Positions 35,136 to 46,900 of a stretch of 64,000 nt of DNA are shown piece by piece. A program made the position numbers and the translations under genes. Below the pieces are notes generated by a model. The model did no database searches and was not told the origin of the DNA. It saw nothing but the letters and a program-made list of their open reading frames with translations. This DNA is from Chimonanthus salicifolius (taxonomy: Eukaryota > Streptophyta > Magnoliopsida > Laurales > Calycanthaceae), in the NCBI GenBank assembly GCA_013350335.1, contig CM023535.1, positions 26,132,617 through 26,196,616 on the forward strand, written 5' to 3'. The number at the start of each line of letters is the position of its first letter. The first letter of the stretch is position 1.

Positions 35136-35901
35136 TGTAATACCTTGACCCAGATTAGGCGTGTTTTAGCTGAATAATCTCGAAGATTTCTATTAGGGCT
35201 TAGTGAGAAGGTCAGCTGTAACCCAATCCGAGCTCGAAAGTTCAGTGATCCAGCTCCTCCAGTTGGAGGGGCAAAATGGTAATTTACCGCTTATTGTTAT
35301 TATTTTATAAATTGTGTTATTATGAGATTATTATTGGATGATATTATTCTCCTTGGCCAAGGATTTGTATTTCTTATTTTAAAAGAATTTTATTTTCAGA
35401 AAATAATATTTAAAACCGCCCGTCAAAAACCTGAAAGGGAGTAATAAATATTTTTAAATATTTTTGGAAATGAGATAAATTTTGAAACAAGTTTAGTATG
35501 TTAGACCATTTTAAGTATGGTCTAGTTATTCTTTCAAAACCCCAAAATGAGGATTTCAAATTGTTTTATTTAACACAAGTTAAAACATGTAAATAGTGTT
35601 AAATTATGGTTTTTATTTAAATCAATGGTTTTTAGTAAGTTTTAAATCCCCAAATTTTTATGGTGATTAGAGTTTATAAAACCCAACTTATCTGTAAGGT
35701 TGGATTAAATTTATGAGTTTTTAAAATCATACTTTTAGTTAAAAATCAGTTTTTTTATCAAAGTAGGGACTTATTTGCAAAACCAAAAACCTAGGAGGAC
35801 TTATCCGCAACCCAGACTATTGAACAGTGGTTACACTGTTCGGGACGTCCGTACCAGCTGCATGCAGTGGCCAATGGGCCTCTCCCTTCAGCCAAATTTT
35901 C

Positions 35902-35908
35902 TATAAAT
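35902..35908 (+). promoter_or_regulatory. TATA box of element B 5' LTR
   Basis: TATAAAT followed about 30 bp downstream by a CT-rich initiation-like region. At the equivalent place in the 3' LTR (about 44474) it reads TAGAAAT, so that copy has lost the box. Confidence 0.65.
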
Positions 35909-36396
35909 TGGCCTCTTTGATCAGCCGATTTCCTCCCTCCAAATCTTCTCTTCTCTCTTAGTCTCTGCTCTTTGGTTTCCCAGCCGATCCCTTCTCTGTT
36001 TTTCTTCCCTGTTTTTGTCACCTGTAAGCTTAGAGGAAAGTTTTTCAAAAGATCAGATTTTTATACCAGGAACTCGAGTGAAGGTAACCACTGTCTTCCT
36101 TTTCAAATTCCAGTCGGTTTAGAATCAAGAAAAATCGATTTTGATTAAGTTTTGAGTGTGTAAAACCATTTTGAAGTTTAAGAAAAACCATGGGTTTTCT
36201 TATACCAGGGAGGTTTTGGTTTTAAAATCCATTGGCTTAATGAGTTTCAAAGTTTTAAACCACTCCCTATGGAAAGAGGACTCCCGAGGAGTCCATCGGA
36301 CCGGCTATATGTGGAAACCGAATCCAGGAAACCCACTGTTTCCCAATTCGTATTTCATACAGTGTCTGCTGGTGCAGACAGTGGAGGAAGGCGATT

Positions 36397-36670
36397 CTCG
36401 GACGATCCGAGCCCCTTGGACCGTCCAAGAGGACCCTTCGGACGTTCCGAGCTTCACCTAGCATCGCTCGGATGTTCCGAGCCGAGTTCAGAAGGACCGA
36501 ACCCCACTCGGACGATCCGAGCCTCACTCGGCATGTTCCGAGGTACACAGACTCATTGAGATTTTTTTTTTCAGATTTTATCGGTTCGGAAGGATCGTCG
36601 GATGATCAGAAGTCAGACCCAAGGTCCGAAGTTAGTGACTAGGTTAGGCAGTGGTTCGGATGATCCGAAG
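36397..36670 (+). repeat. Array of TCGGA..TCCGA palindromes
   Basis: Copies include CTCGGACGATCCGAG (36397-36411 and about 36510), TTGGACCGTCCAA (about 36416), TTCGGACGTTCCGAG (about 36438), CTCGGATGTTCCGAG (about 36468), CTCGGCATGTTCCGAG (about 36527) and TTCGGATGATCCGAA (about 36655). The counterpart in the 3' LTR is at about 45000-45310. Solo LTR D carries a related TTCGGAACTTCCGAA-type array. Confidence 0.9.
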
Positions 36671-38281
36671 CCACAGTACCTAGTTCCGAGGCTGGTTCCG
36701 AGGGACCTAGTTTTAGATGTGAAATATTGCTTGTTTGTTTGATGATGCATGTGATGTTAGTACCCATTTAAATTAAAATTGTAATAACCCTCTTCTCTTA
36801 TTACTATAGTGTATCTACTATTATATTCACTTCTAGGCCGACTCTATTGGTTGGGCACTGAGTGATTTCACTTCCAAGCCCCGACGCTATATTTGTCAGC
36901 CACTGACTGACCTCGAGCCCTTACTCAACATGTCAGATCTGGTCCTATCCAAAAGACAACCGAGAAGTGACATGTGAATCGAGACCTAACTCAATAAGTC
37001 AATCTGGTCATGCCCAGAAGACAATATGAGTTTTGGACTGAGCACCTTATTATCCTTGTATTGTGGATTATTGCAATTTAAAATGGTTAGAAACCAAGTA
37101 GGAGACTCAATTCCATTTACCTTGGATATTTTTGGGAAAATAAGTATGATTTCGAAATACTACTGGTATGTATGTATTTGGTGCTATGTATATTGACCTG
37201 TTAATGATTGTGCACTTGTTTGGTTGTTTGAACAGAGACTGCGATACCACACTTTTTCGGTGAGGGAACTTAACTTTGCAGTAAGTGTAAACAGATTTTT
37301 ATTGAGATAAGTCTTAGCAATGAGTGGTTTTAGATCTGATGGACCCACCCATGTGCCTAGATGTGATGCACTGTTGTAAGAAGTGCTATGTTAATTGTAA
37401 AATGCTTATGATGTTGATCATATGAAATGTGTAATACTGCTTCCACGTGCCCTTGACTTTTGAACCAATATCGGCCATGTGTGTGAGATGGTTTACGTCT
37501 ACTGAACCGTGGGTGTCGACAGTTGCTGACTTGAGGGTGTCAGTATCGGCTATGGGAGAGCCGAGGATGTACTTGTAAGGATGTATTTTGACCGTGTCGA
37601 GACTTAATACAATGGTCTCAGCGTAGTTTATAGGCATTACGTTGGATGACAGCAATATTGGAAGAGATGAGGAATTATGGGAATGATGATAATATTATAC
37701 TTGATGTTGAGAATTTGTATCATGCATGAGATATGATATTGCAACTGTTGATTATATGCTAACCTGTTGTTTACTTAAGACTGCACTGTTATATTTCCTT
37801 CACTGGGCTAGTTAGCTCACCCCACTCACCTTTCAGGAGATGAATCCGAGGAGGAGAACCCTCTGTTTGAAGCTTAGAATGGATAAGTTGCGGTATTGCA
37901 TTGGGATTCCCACTGAAGGGAATACCCTTGTCTTTCCTTTTTGGCTCTTGGAACCATTAGTTTTTGTAAAGTACCTTGTGTGGCACTTGATTTGTGTTAA
38001 TGTGATGTACTAACACAACCATGTATCCGTAGTTACTCTGATAATGTTTTAATGATAAGTCAATGTTTGAAATTATGTGTATTGATGTTTGAGTTTGTGT
38101 CTCTTGGGAGGGACTTATGGTATATGTTTGAGTTCACATGTTGGGATCATATGTGACCTTTGGGCCTAACTGTTGATCCGGTCTAGTTAGAATTCTTGAG
38201 TGTTGTCTTAGTTTAAGTTCCAAAAAAAAAAAAAAATCAGTCGCGTTCAGGGCCCACCCTTCGGGTCGGGGCGTGACAGCT

Positions 38282-38293
38282 TGGCATCAGAGC
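38282..38293 (+). other. Primer-binding site of element B
   Basis: TGGCATCAGAGC, three bases after the LTR end; one mismatch from the iMet tRNA site TGGTATCAGAGC. Confidence 0.85.
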
Positions 38294-38389
38294 TTCGGCT
38301 CAAACTCTAGGACTGTGATGGGTTACAACCTAGTTAGACTTGTTTTGGTTTAGAACTGCAATTATTTTTGACATTTTCCTATTTTGTGA

Positions 38390-38908
38390 TACAGATATGT
38401 AAGAAATGTAGAGTACTCCGAGTTGTGGGACAGGGGGACCACTATCTGTCCGATCGACCTGGTTTCATCAGACGATTCCAGTGTTCCAAACTTCATCAAT
38501 GAAATTGCACCAAACGAGGAAGTGGAGGTAGCATCGCCCAAGTACCATGTTGGGGCCGTTCTTGAAGAGAAAGTGGGAGATGTCCCAAACCTAGAAGAGT
38601 CCGTAGGGGAGATAGGCTCTCCTCAGTATACTCCGGCTACTCTGCCTTTGGATGAGTATTCGGACTATATGTGCAAATTGTGCAATCAGGAGGGGCACAA
38701 ATGTACTTATTGCCCCTACCCTATTGATGTCATCTACCCTGTTTGCGGACTTCGCTGGCATGGGAGTACAAGGACTAATTGTCCTTATGTTGGAGGACCA
38801 GGTATCATACCCTGTTTGACCGGTGGAGTGTTCGGGCACAAGTCGGCGACTTGCCCTAACAACTTCTTTTACTTTGGTGAAGATGCAGGGTCTTCTTCGG
38901 AAGATTAG
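38390..38908 (+). CDS. Extra zinc-knuckle frame ahead of gag
   Basis: An uninterrupted frame from 38390 to the TAG at 38906-38908; from the TTG at 38423 it is 161 codons. No ATG starts it; just upstream 'ttttgtgatacag' (38383-38395) resembles a splice acceptor, so a spliced or non-ATG start is possible. The first half is acidic. The second half has one intact CCHC knuckle (CKLCNQEGHKCTYC) and two decayed ones (VCGLRWHGSTRTNC and CLTGGVFGHKSATC). It is in the same phase as gag but separated by about 200 bp of non-coding DNA. It lies upstream of gag in the sense direction and is intact while gag-pol has ten stops. It could be a duplicated nucleocapsid or an accessory nucleic-acid-binding protein; function unknown. 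Confidence 0.55.
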   Translation, partial: YRYVRNVEYSELWDRGTTICPIDLVSSDDSSVPNFINEIAPNEEVEVASPKYHVGAVLEEKVGDVPNLEESVGEIGSPQYTPATLPLDEYSDYMCKLCNQEGHKCTYCPYPIDVIYPVCGLRWHGSTRTNCPYVGGPGIIPCLTGGVFGHKSATCPNNFFYFGEDAGSSSED

Positions 38909-39109
38909 ATTAGAGTGTGTCGGGGGATCGGGGAAATTTTGTTGTAAGGGTTGAGTTTTGTCTTGTTATTTTGAAGGGTTTTCAAACCCTACTAACGCTT
39001 GTATTTGAAATGCATTTGAATGATTTCTAATGAATTTTTGCAACTTGTGTGATTTGCTTTGACAAATTTCTTAAAATGGTTAAGTAATATTTACAAGTGT
39101 AAATAACAG

Positions 39110-40129
39110 ATGTCAGGACCCAACGCTCACGGAACCAAATGCCGCGGAAGGAGGACTGGTCTTCCACCCTGTGACCTACCCAATGAGGGCATTCGCGCTG
39201 CGATGGAAGCATTTCAGCAAATAACTAAAAATATGCGACGCCCTCCTATCCGCACGCAAGAGGAGAGAGCCACCTCGGCTCTTAAAGAGTTCAAGCGGCT
39301 GAACCCGACAAGTCTTTCAGGGACAGAGGACCCTAGTACAGCGAGGAACTGGCTGACCCAGATTAGCGGGATCCTTAACACCTTAGCTATTGCTGATGAC
39401 TTGAGAGTAACCTTGGCGGCGTGCCAGTTGGAAGGAAACGCTTACGAGTGGTGGGAAGCAAAGAACTTGGTTCGTAACCACGAGCCAATGTCGTGGGAAG
39501 AGTTTTCTGCAGCCTTTCTGCCCCGTTACTTTCCAAAGACTGTGCAAGAAGCGAGGAAGAGAGAATTCTTCAACATCTAGCAGGGTTTCGACTTAGTGGC
39601 ATAGTATGCCATGCGTTTCATCGATCTGATGCAGTTTGTACCTTGGATAGCGGTGAACGAAGAGGTGAAGGACCAGCATTTTGAGAATGAACTCCGACCG
39701 TTTCTGCAGTGGCAAGTGGTGGGCCTGATCTTCTACACTTTGGAGGAGATCATTGATCAAGCTTCAAGGGTAGAAGCAGTGGACTCCATCAACCGGAGCG
39801 CTGACAACTTTCAGAAACCTTCTTCCAACAAGAAGGCCAAGCTCAACCAGAAGTGGTCGTTCTTCAAGAATAGCCAACCTAACACAGGACAGTCGAGTCG
39901 GTCTGACTCTCGATAATTTGTGTGCTATACCTGCAACCAGCCTAGGCATACTTCCAAGTTCTGCCCATCAGGAGGAGAGAAGGCGTGCTTTCATTGCAAG
40001 CAGACGGGGCACCTGTTCAGAGACTGCCTCTATCTCGGTAAAGCTGCACCTTTGCAAGGCGTAGGAGCTTCCTTCTCAGTGGCATAACCATCTGTTGGTC
40101 GAGGTTCTCAGCAAACCTCCAGAGGTTCG
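39110..40129 (+). pseudogene. gag: Gag of element B
   Basis: ATG at 39110 (MSGPNAHGTKCRG). Capsid core blocks NWLTQISGILNTLAI, ACQLEGNAYEWWEAK and WEEFSAAFLPRYFP are typical of gypsy Gag. Two CCHC knuckles follow, at codons 272-285 (CYTCNQPRHTSKFC) and 293-306 (CFHCKQTGHLFRDC). Four stops interrupt it: TAG 39578, TAG 39602, TAA 39914 and TAA 40085, all in phase and each where family wording suggests Gln, so each fits a C-to-T change. No frameshift is present. The ATG follows 'aaataacag', again acceptor-like. Confidence 0.88.
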
Positions 40130-42118
40130 GTGGCACCAAGGAATGGACCACCTCGGAACAGTCAGGGGAGAGGACAAAGACATCCTCAGAACCCTCAGGG
40201 GAGAGTCTATACGATTGGGACTCAGAAGGAAGAGCCGATGGAGAATATGGTGATGGAAGGTACCCTTAATCTTTTTAGTCTTTTGGCTCAAGTGCTTTTT
40301 GATACCGGTGTTTCGTATTCCTTTATTTCTAGAGCTTGTTGTGATAGATTGGGTTTGAAACCTGTAGAAGTAGCTAACTCGTTAATGGTAGTATCACTCT
40401 TGGGTAAGAAAGCTTTAGTAAACCAAATGTGTAGATCATGTGTTTTGAAGATTAGCGGTGTAGGGTTGTCCTATGATTTTCTTGTGTTGGAAATGACGGA
40501 CTTTGACATCATCCTTAGCATAGATTGGTTGACAGTTTTCGAGGTTCTGATCAACTGTTCTCATAAGAGAATTCGTGAGGTCTCCTCAACCAATGAGAGG
40601 TTTATGGAGAAGTTGGTACCCTATGAAAAGATGAGAGTCACTTTCTCTGGTCTTAGGATGTATCCTGGTAGTGTGGTGGCGAGCATGGGTTGGGAAGATG
40701 TAGGTGGTGTAGGGTCTGTTGCTCCTCAAGTGGTGTGTGAGTTTATGGATGGGTTTCTTGACCAGTTGGCTGGACTACCTCTACACCGAGAGATGGAGTT
40801 TGTTATAAACCTACAGCTAGGAACATCTCCAATTTCCATGGCACCTTATCGGATGGCGCCGGCTGAACAGCGATAGCTAGCTAAGCAAGTAGATGAGCTT
40901 CTTAGACTTGGTTTTATCCGTCAGATCAACTCGCCGTGGGGCCCACCTGCTCTATTTGTGAAAAAGAAGGATGGATCGATGAAGATGTGTATAGATTACC
41001 CGCGGTTTAACCAGGTAACTATTAAGAATAAGTATCCGTTGCCTAGAATAGACGACCTCTTTGATCTTTTGAGGGGATCGAGATGTTTTTCGAAAATCGA
41101 TCTGAGGTCAGGTTACCATCAGTTGCGGATTCGAGAGGAAGACATTCCTAAGACTGTTTTCCAGACATAGTATGGTTTGTACGAGTTTGTGGTGATGCCT
41201 TTCGGTCTGACGAACGCTCCAGCCATGTTTATGGATTTGATGAATCGCGTGTTTCGTCCGTACCTGCGAGAGTTTGTGCTAGTCTTCATAGACGATATCT
41301 TGATCTTTTCGTAGTCAGAGGAAGAGCACGAGTGTCACCTACGCGTTGTTCTTCAGACTCTTCGAGAGCATCAGCTATTCGCTAAGCTGAGCAAGTGCGA
41401 GTTTTGGTTGACTGAAGTGCAGTTTCTTGGACATGTGGTGTCTCTTGGAAGAATCTCGGTAGATCCAACGAAGGTGGAAACGGTGAAGACTTTGGAAAGT
41501 CCCAAGAACGTGTTCGAGATTAGAAGTTTTTTGGGATTAGCAGGATATTACCGAAAGTTTATTCCACGCTTCTCCCAAATCGTGGTGCCGATGACTCGGC
41601 TGACGAGGAAGAACGTCAAGTTCGAGCGGAGAGAAGCTTATGAAAGAGCATTCCAGGAGTTGAAGGAGAAGTTAACTACATCTCTAGTTTTGGTGATACC
41701 CGAGCAAGGACGAGGTTACGATGTTTATTGCGACGCATCTAAGTTTAGTTTGGGTTGTGTGCTGATGCAAGAGGGGAAGGTAGTGACTTATGGTTCCAAG
41801 CAATTGAAGGGACATGAACAGAATTACTCGACTAATGATTTGGAGTTAGCAGCCGTTGTATTCTCGTTAAAGTTGTGGAGGTATTACTTGTATGGTGAGA
41901 AGTTCAATGTGTTTTCTGATCACCATAGTCTCAAGTATATCTTCACTCAGAAAGACTTGAATATGAGGCAGCGAAGATGGATGGAGTACCGGGGAGATTA
42001 CGACTTCAGTCTCTCCTATCACCCAGGAAAAGCCAACGTAGTGGCCGATGCCTTGAGCAGGAAGTCTAATAGCAACGTGGCCAGGATGGCATCCTTCCAG
42101 TGGAAGATGTTGGAATTT
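40130..42118 (+). pseudogene. pol: Protease, reverse transcriptase, RNase H of element B
   Basis: Continues the gag frame without any shift. Codon 398 begins the retropepsin site DTGVS (Val for the usual Ala). Reverse transcriptase: [15 protein letters not shown], Asp664 in [10 protein letters not shown], Asp728-Asp729 in FIDDILIFS. RNase [15 protein letters not shown] (Asp875), [31 protein letters not shown] and VADALSRKS. In-phase stops: TAG 40874, TAG 41168 and TAG 41312. Without these it would be a normal-length Tekay pol. Confidence 0.9.
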
Positions 42119-43648
42119 CTGTTCGAGTATGATCTGGAGCTGATCGAAGGAAGCGGGTCAGCAAGAGTCCACAGTTTAGTTTGGCAACCCGAAGTAATTA
42201 GATTGGTGATGGAAGGACAACAGAACGATCAAGAAGTGAAGGAGTTGGCAACTCAACTATCAGAAGGAGCGACTCTAGAAGATTGGAAGATCAAGGCGGA
42301 CGGAGGTCTGACTTTCAAAAATAGACGTTTTGTACCAAGGACGGACGAGTGTAGGAGAAAGGTGCTTGATCATCTTCATCTTGCTCACTTTGCGGTGCAT
42401 CCCGGTGGTACGAAGATGTAACATGACTTACGGCGACTGTTCTGGTGGAAAGGTATGAAGCGAGAGGTAGCAAATTTTGTGTCAAAGTGCTTTACTTGTC
42501 AACAAGTGAAAGCGGAACATCAACGACCTGGTGGAAAAATGCAACCTGTAGAAGTGGCTGAATGGAAGTGGGAGCATATCACGATGGACTTTGTAACCGG
42601 ATTCCCGAAGTCTCCTAAGAAGAACGATGCTATTTGGGTAATAGTCGATCGATTGACGAAATCAGCTCACTTTTTGCCGATCAAGAAGACGGACTCTTTG
42701 ACTACTCTAAATAGATTGTATTTGAAGGAAGTAGTTAGATTGCATGGAGTGCCTGTATCCATTGTATCTGATAGAGATCCTAGGTTTGTATCACGATTTT
42801 GGCAGTGATTACAAGAGGAGTTGGGGACTAAGTTGTACCTTAGCACTGCTTTTCACCCTCAGACGGATGGTCAATCAAAGAGAACCATTCAAACCTTAGA
42901 GGATATGCTAAGAGCTTGTGTTATGGATATGCAGGGAAGTTGGGAAGATCACTTGGCTTTGATCGAGTTTGTCTACAACAACAGTTATCACTCCAGTGTA
43001 CAGATGGTACCATACGAGGCTCTGTATGGCAGACCTTGCAGATCACCTCTTTGTTGGACAGAGGTTGGAGACAAAACGCTGCTAGGACCTGATCTAGTAC
43101 GTGAGACATCAGAACAAGTTGAAATAATCAGACAGCGTCTCAAGACAGCCCAGAGCAGGCAAAAGAGTTATGCTGACAAAAGGCGGCGACCTTTGGAGTT
43201 TGCCATTGGCGACCGAGTTTTCTTACGTGTGGCACCACGTCATGGAGTGGAACGGTTTGGGCGCAAGGGAAAACTATCACCTCGATATGTTGGATCCTTT
43301 GAGATCTTGAAGAGGATAGGAGAAGTGACCTATTAGTTAGACCTTCCTCAAGCTTTAGAGAGAGTGCATAGTACGTTCCACGTGTCTATGTTAAGGAAGT
43401 ATGAGCCTGATCCGTCGTATGTGATAAGTTTTGAAGATATAGAAGTCTCAGAGGACCTAACTTTTGAAGAAGTACCAATCAAGATTCAAAAACATCGGAC
43501 TCAAGAGCTCAGGAGGAAGTATATTCCTCTAGTGCGAGAGCTGTGGCAACATCGCGACGTGCAAAACGAGACGTGGGAACCTGAATCGACGATGCGGAAG
43601 CTGTACCCTAGTTTGTTCACTGGCCAAAACGGTATAAGTTTGTTTTAA
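42119..43648 (+). pseudogene. pol: Integrase with chromodomain-like tail, element B
   Basis: Same frame. The HHCC region includes [14 protein letters not shown] and [12 protein letters not shown]. Catalytic core: Asp1160 (MDFVTGFP) and Asp1221 (VSDRDPRF), but the third residue, codon 1257 (42878-42880), is AAG Lys instead of Glu (GQSKRTIQ), so it should be inactive. The tail VPIKIQKHRTQELRRKYIPL and NETWEPESTMRKLYP resembles a CHDII chromodomain. In-phase stops: TAA 42419, TGA 42806 and TAG 43334; the frame ends at TAA 43646-43648. Confidence 0.9.
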
Positions 43649-43666
43649 ATTTCGGGACCAAATTTC

Positions 43667-43679
43667 TTTTAAGGGGGTA
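43667..43679 (+). other. Polypurine tract of element B
   Basis: CTTTTAAGGGGGTA directly before the 3' LTR start (43680), the usual primer site for plus-strand synthesis. Confidence 0.8.
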
Positions 43680-46600
43680 TGATATAATACCCTGACCCAG
43701 ATTAGACGTGTTTTAGCTTAATAATCTTGTTTGACCAGTTAATCTAGAAGATTTCTGTTATGGCTTAGTGAGAAGCCCAGGTGTGGCCCAATCCGAACTC
43801 GAAAGCTCAGTGATCCAGCTCGTCCAGCTGGAGGGGCAAAATGGTAATTTACCGCTTATTGTTATTATTTTATAAATTGTGTTATTATGTGATTATTATT
43901 GGATGATATTATTCTCCTTAGTCAAGGATTTGCATTTCTGATTTCAAAATAATTTTATTTTCAGAAAATAGTATTTAAAACAGCCCGTCAAAACCCAAAA
44001 GGGAGTAATAAATATTTTTAAATGGTTTTGAAAATAAGATACATTTTGAAACAAGGTTAGCATGTTAGAACATTTTAAGTATGGTCTAGTTATTCTTTCA
44101 AAACCCCAAAATGAGGATTTCAAATTGTTTTATTTAACATAAGTTAAAACATGTAAATAGTGTTAAATTATGGTTTTTATTTAAATCAATGGTTTTTAAT
44201 AAGTTTTAAATCCCCAAATTTTTATGGTGATTAAAGTTTATAAAACCCAACTTATCTATAAGGTTGAATTAAATTTATGAGTTTTTAGAATCATACTTTT
44301 AGTTAAAAATCGGTTTTTTATCAAAGTAGGGACTTATTTGCAAAACCAAAAACCTAGGAGGACTTATCTGCAACCCAGACTACCGAACAATGGTTACACT
44401 GTTCGGGAAGTCCGTACCAGCTGCATGCAGCAGCATGCAGTGGCCAATGGCCCCCTCCCTTCAGCCAAATTTTCTAGAAATTGGCCTCTTTGATCAGCTG
44501 ATTTCCTCCCTCCAAATCTTTCCTTCTCTCTTAGTCTCTGCTCTTTGGTTTCCCAGCCGATCCCTTCTCTATTTTTCTTCTCTGTTTTTGTCACCCATAA
44601 GCTTAGAGGGAAGTTTTTCAAAAGATAAAATTTTCAAACGAGGAGCTCGAGTGAAGGTAACCACTGTGTTCCTTTTCAAATTTCAGTCAGTTTAGAATCA
44701 AGAAAAACTGATTTTGATTAAGTTTTAAGTGTGTAAAACCATTTTGAAGTTTAAGAAAAACCATTTTGAAGTTTAAGAAAAACCATGGGTTTTCTTGTAC
44801 CAGTGAGGTTTTGTTTTAAAATCCGTTGGCTTAATGAGTTTCAAAGTTTTAAATTACTCTCTATGGAAAGAGGACTCCCAGAGGAGTCCATTGGACCGGC
44901 TAGATGTGGAAACCGAATACGGGAAATCCACTGTTTCTGGATTCGTATTTCATACAGTGTCTGCCGACACTATCTGCTGGTGTAGACAGTGGAGGAAGAC
45001 GACTCTCGAACGGTCCGAGCCCCTCGGACGGTCCGAGAGGATCCTTCGGACGTTCCGAGCTTCACCTGAAGCCCAGAAGTGCCCGAGGCTAGCTAGACTC
45101 GCCCGAATGTTCCAAGCTGAGTTATGAAGGACCGAACCCCACTCGGACGATCCGAGCCTCATTCGGCATGTTCCGAGGTACATAGATTCATCGAGACTTT
45201 TTTTTTCGGATTTTATCGGTTCAGAAGGATCTTCTAACGATCCGAAGTTAGACCCAAGGTCCGACATCAATGACTAGGTTAGGCAGTGGTTCGGATGATC
45301 CGAAGCCATAGTACCTGGTTCCGAGGCTGGTTCCGAGGGACCTAGTTTTTAGATGTGAAATATTGCTTGTTTGTTTGATGATGCATGTGATGTTAGTACC
45401 CATTTAAATTAAAATTGTACTAACCCTCTTCTCTTATTACTATAGTGTATCTACTATTGTATTCACTTCCAGGCCGACTCTATTAGTCGAGCACTGAGTG
45501 ATTTCACTTCCAGGCCCCGACGCTATATTTGTCAGCCACTGAGTGACCTCGAGCCCTTACTCAACATGTTAGATCTGGTCCTATCCAAAAGACAACCGAG
45601 AAGTGACATGAGAATCGAGACCTAACTCAATAAGTCAATCTGGTCATGCCCAGAAGACAATATGAGTTTTGGACTGAGCACCTTATTATTCTTATATTGT
45701 GGATTATTGCAATTTAAAATGGTTAGAAACCAAGTAGGAGACTCAATTCCATTTACCTTGGATATTTTTGGGAAAATAAGTATGATTTCGAAATACTACT
45801 AGTATGTATGTATTTGATGCTATGTATATTGACTTGTTAATGATTGTGCACTTGTTTTGTTGTTTGAACAGAGACCGCGATACTACACGTTTTCGGTGAG
45901 GGAACTTAACTTTGCAGTAGGTGTAAACAGGTTTTTATTGAGATAAGTCTTGAGCAATGAGTGGTTTTAGATCTGATGGACCCACCCATGTGCCTAGATG
46001 TGATGCACTGTTGTAAGAAGTGATATGTTAATTGTAAAATGCTTATGATGTTGATGATATGAAATGTGTAATACTTGCTTCCACGTGCCCTTGACCTTTG
46101 AACCAATATCGGCCATGTGTGTGAGATGGTTTACGTCTACTGGACCGTGGGTGTCGATAGTTGCTGACTTGATGGTGTCAGTATCGGCAATGGGAGAGTC
46201 GGAGATGTACTTGTAAGGATGTATTTTGACCGTATCGGGACTTAATACAATGGTCTCAGCGTAGTATGTAGGCATTACGTTGGATGACAGCAATATTGGA
46301 AGAGATGAGGAATTATGGAAATGATGATAATAATATACTTGATGTTGAGAATTTGTATCAAGCATGAGATATGACATTGCAACTGTTGATTATATGCTAA
46401 CCTGTTGTTTACTCAAGACTGCACTGTTATATTTCCTTCACTAGGCTAGTTAGCTCACCCCACTCACCTTTCAGGAGATGAACCCGAGGAGAAGAACCCT
46501 CTGTTTGAAGCTTAGAGTGGATAAGCTACGGCATTGCTTTGGGATTTCCACTGAGGGGAATACCCTCGTTTTTCCTTTTTGGCTCTTGGAACCATTAGTT

Positions 46601-46895
46601 TTTGTAAAGTACCGTGTGTGGTACTTGATTTGTGTTAATGTGATGTACTAAGACGACCATGTATCCGTAGTTACTCTAGTAATGTTTGGAATTATGTGTA
46701 TTGATGTTTGTGTTTATGTCTCTTGGGAGGGACTTATGATATATGTTTGAGTCCACATGTTGGGATCATGTGTGACCTTTGGGCCTAACTGTTGATCCGG
46801 CCCAGTTAGAATTCTTGAGTGTTGTCTTAGTTTAATTTAAAAAAAAAAAAAAATCAATCGCGTTCCGGGCCCACCTTTCGGGTCGGGGTGTGACA
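43680..46895 (+). repeat. 3' LTR of element B
   Basis: Starts TGATATAATACCC (three extra bases compared with the 5' LTR) and ends GGGGTGTGACA. It includes a local duplication of 'ccattttgaagtttaagaaaaa' (about 44740-44785) and extra sequence near 44960 ('ccgacactatctgctgg'), explaining most of its 73-bp greater length. The TATA box is mutated (about 44474). Confidence 0.93.
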
Positions 46896-46900
46896 TCATA

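Larger units (their letters stand above)
35136..38278 (+). repeat. 5' LTR of element B
   Basis: TGTAATACC...GGGGCGTGACA. It has a TATA box at 35902-35908 followed by a pyrimidine-rich stretch (about 35930-36020), an array of TCGGA/TCCGA palindromes (36397-36670) and an A-tract near the end (38222-38236). The short reading frames at 36156-36559 lie in this array and are not genes. Confidence 0.95.
35136..46895 (+). mobile_element. Full-length Tekay-like gypsy element B
   Basis: LTRs 35136-38278 (3143 bp) and 43680-46895 (3216 bp), target duplication TCATA (35131-35135 and 46896-46900). Inside: an iMet-like PBS, an additional zinc-knuckle frame, gag, protease, RT, RNase H, integrase with a chromodomain-like tail, and a polypurine tract. 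The LTRs differ by many substitutions and several indels, so the insertion is clearly older than element A. It sits inside solo LTR C in the opposite orientation. Confidence 0.96.

Noticed and set aside
36156..36559. Frames of about 100 codons in LTR B
   Set aside because: They come from the TCGGA..TCCGA palindrome array, which leaves several frames open on both strands; no domain.
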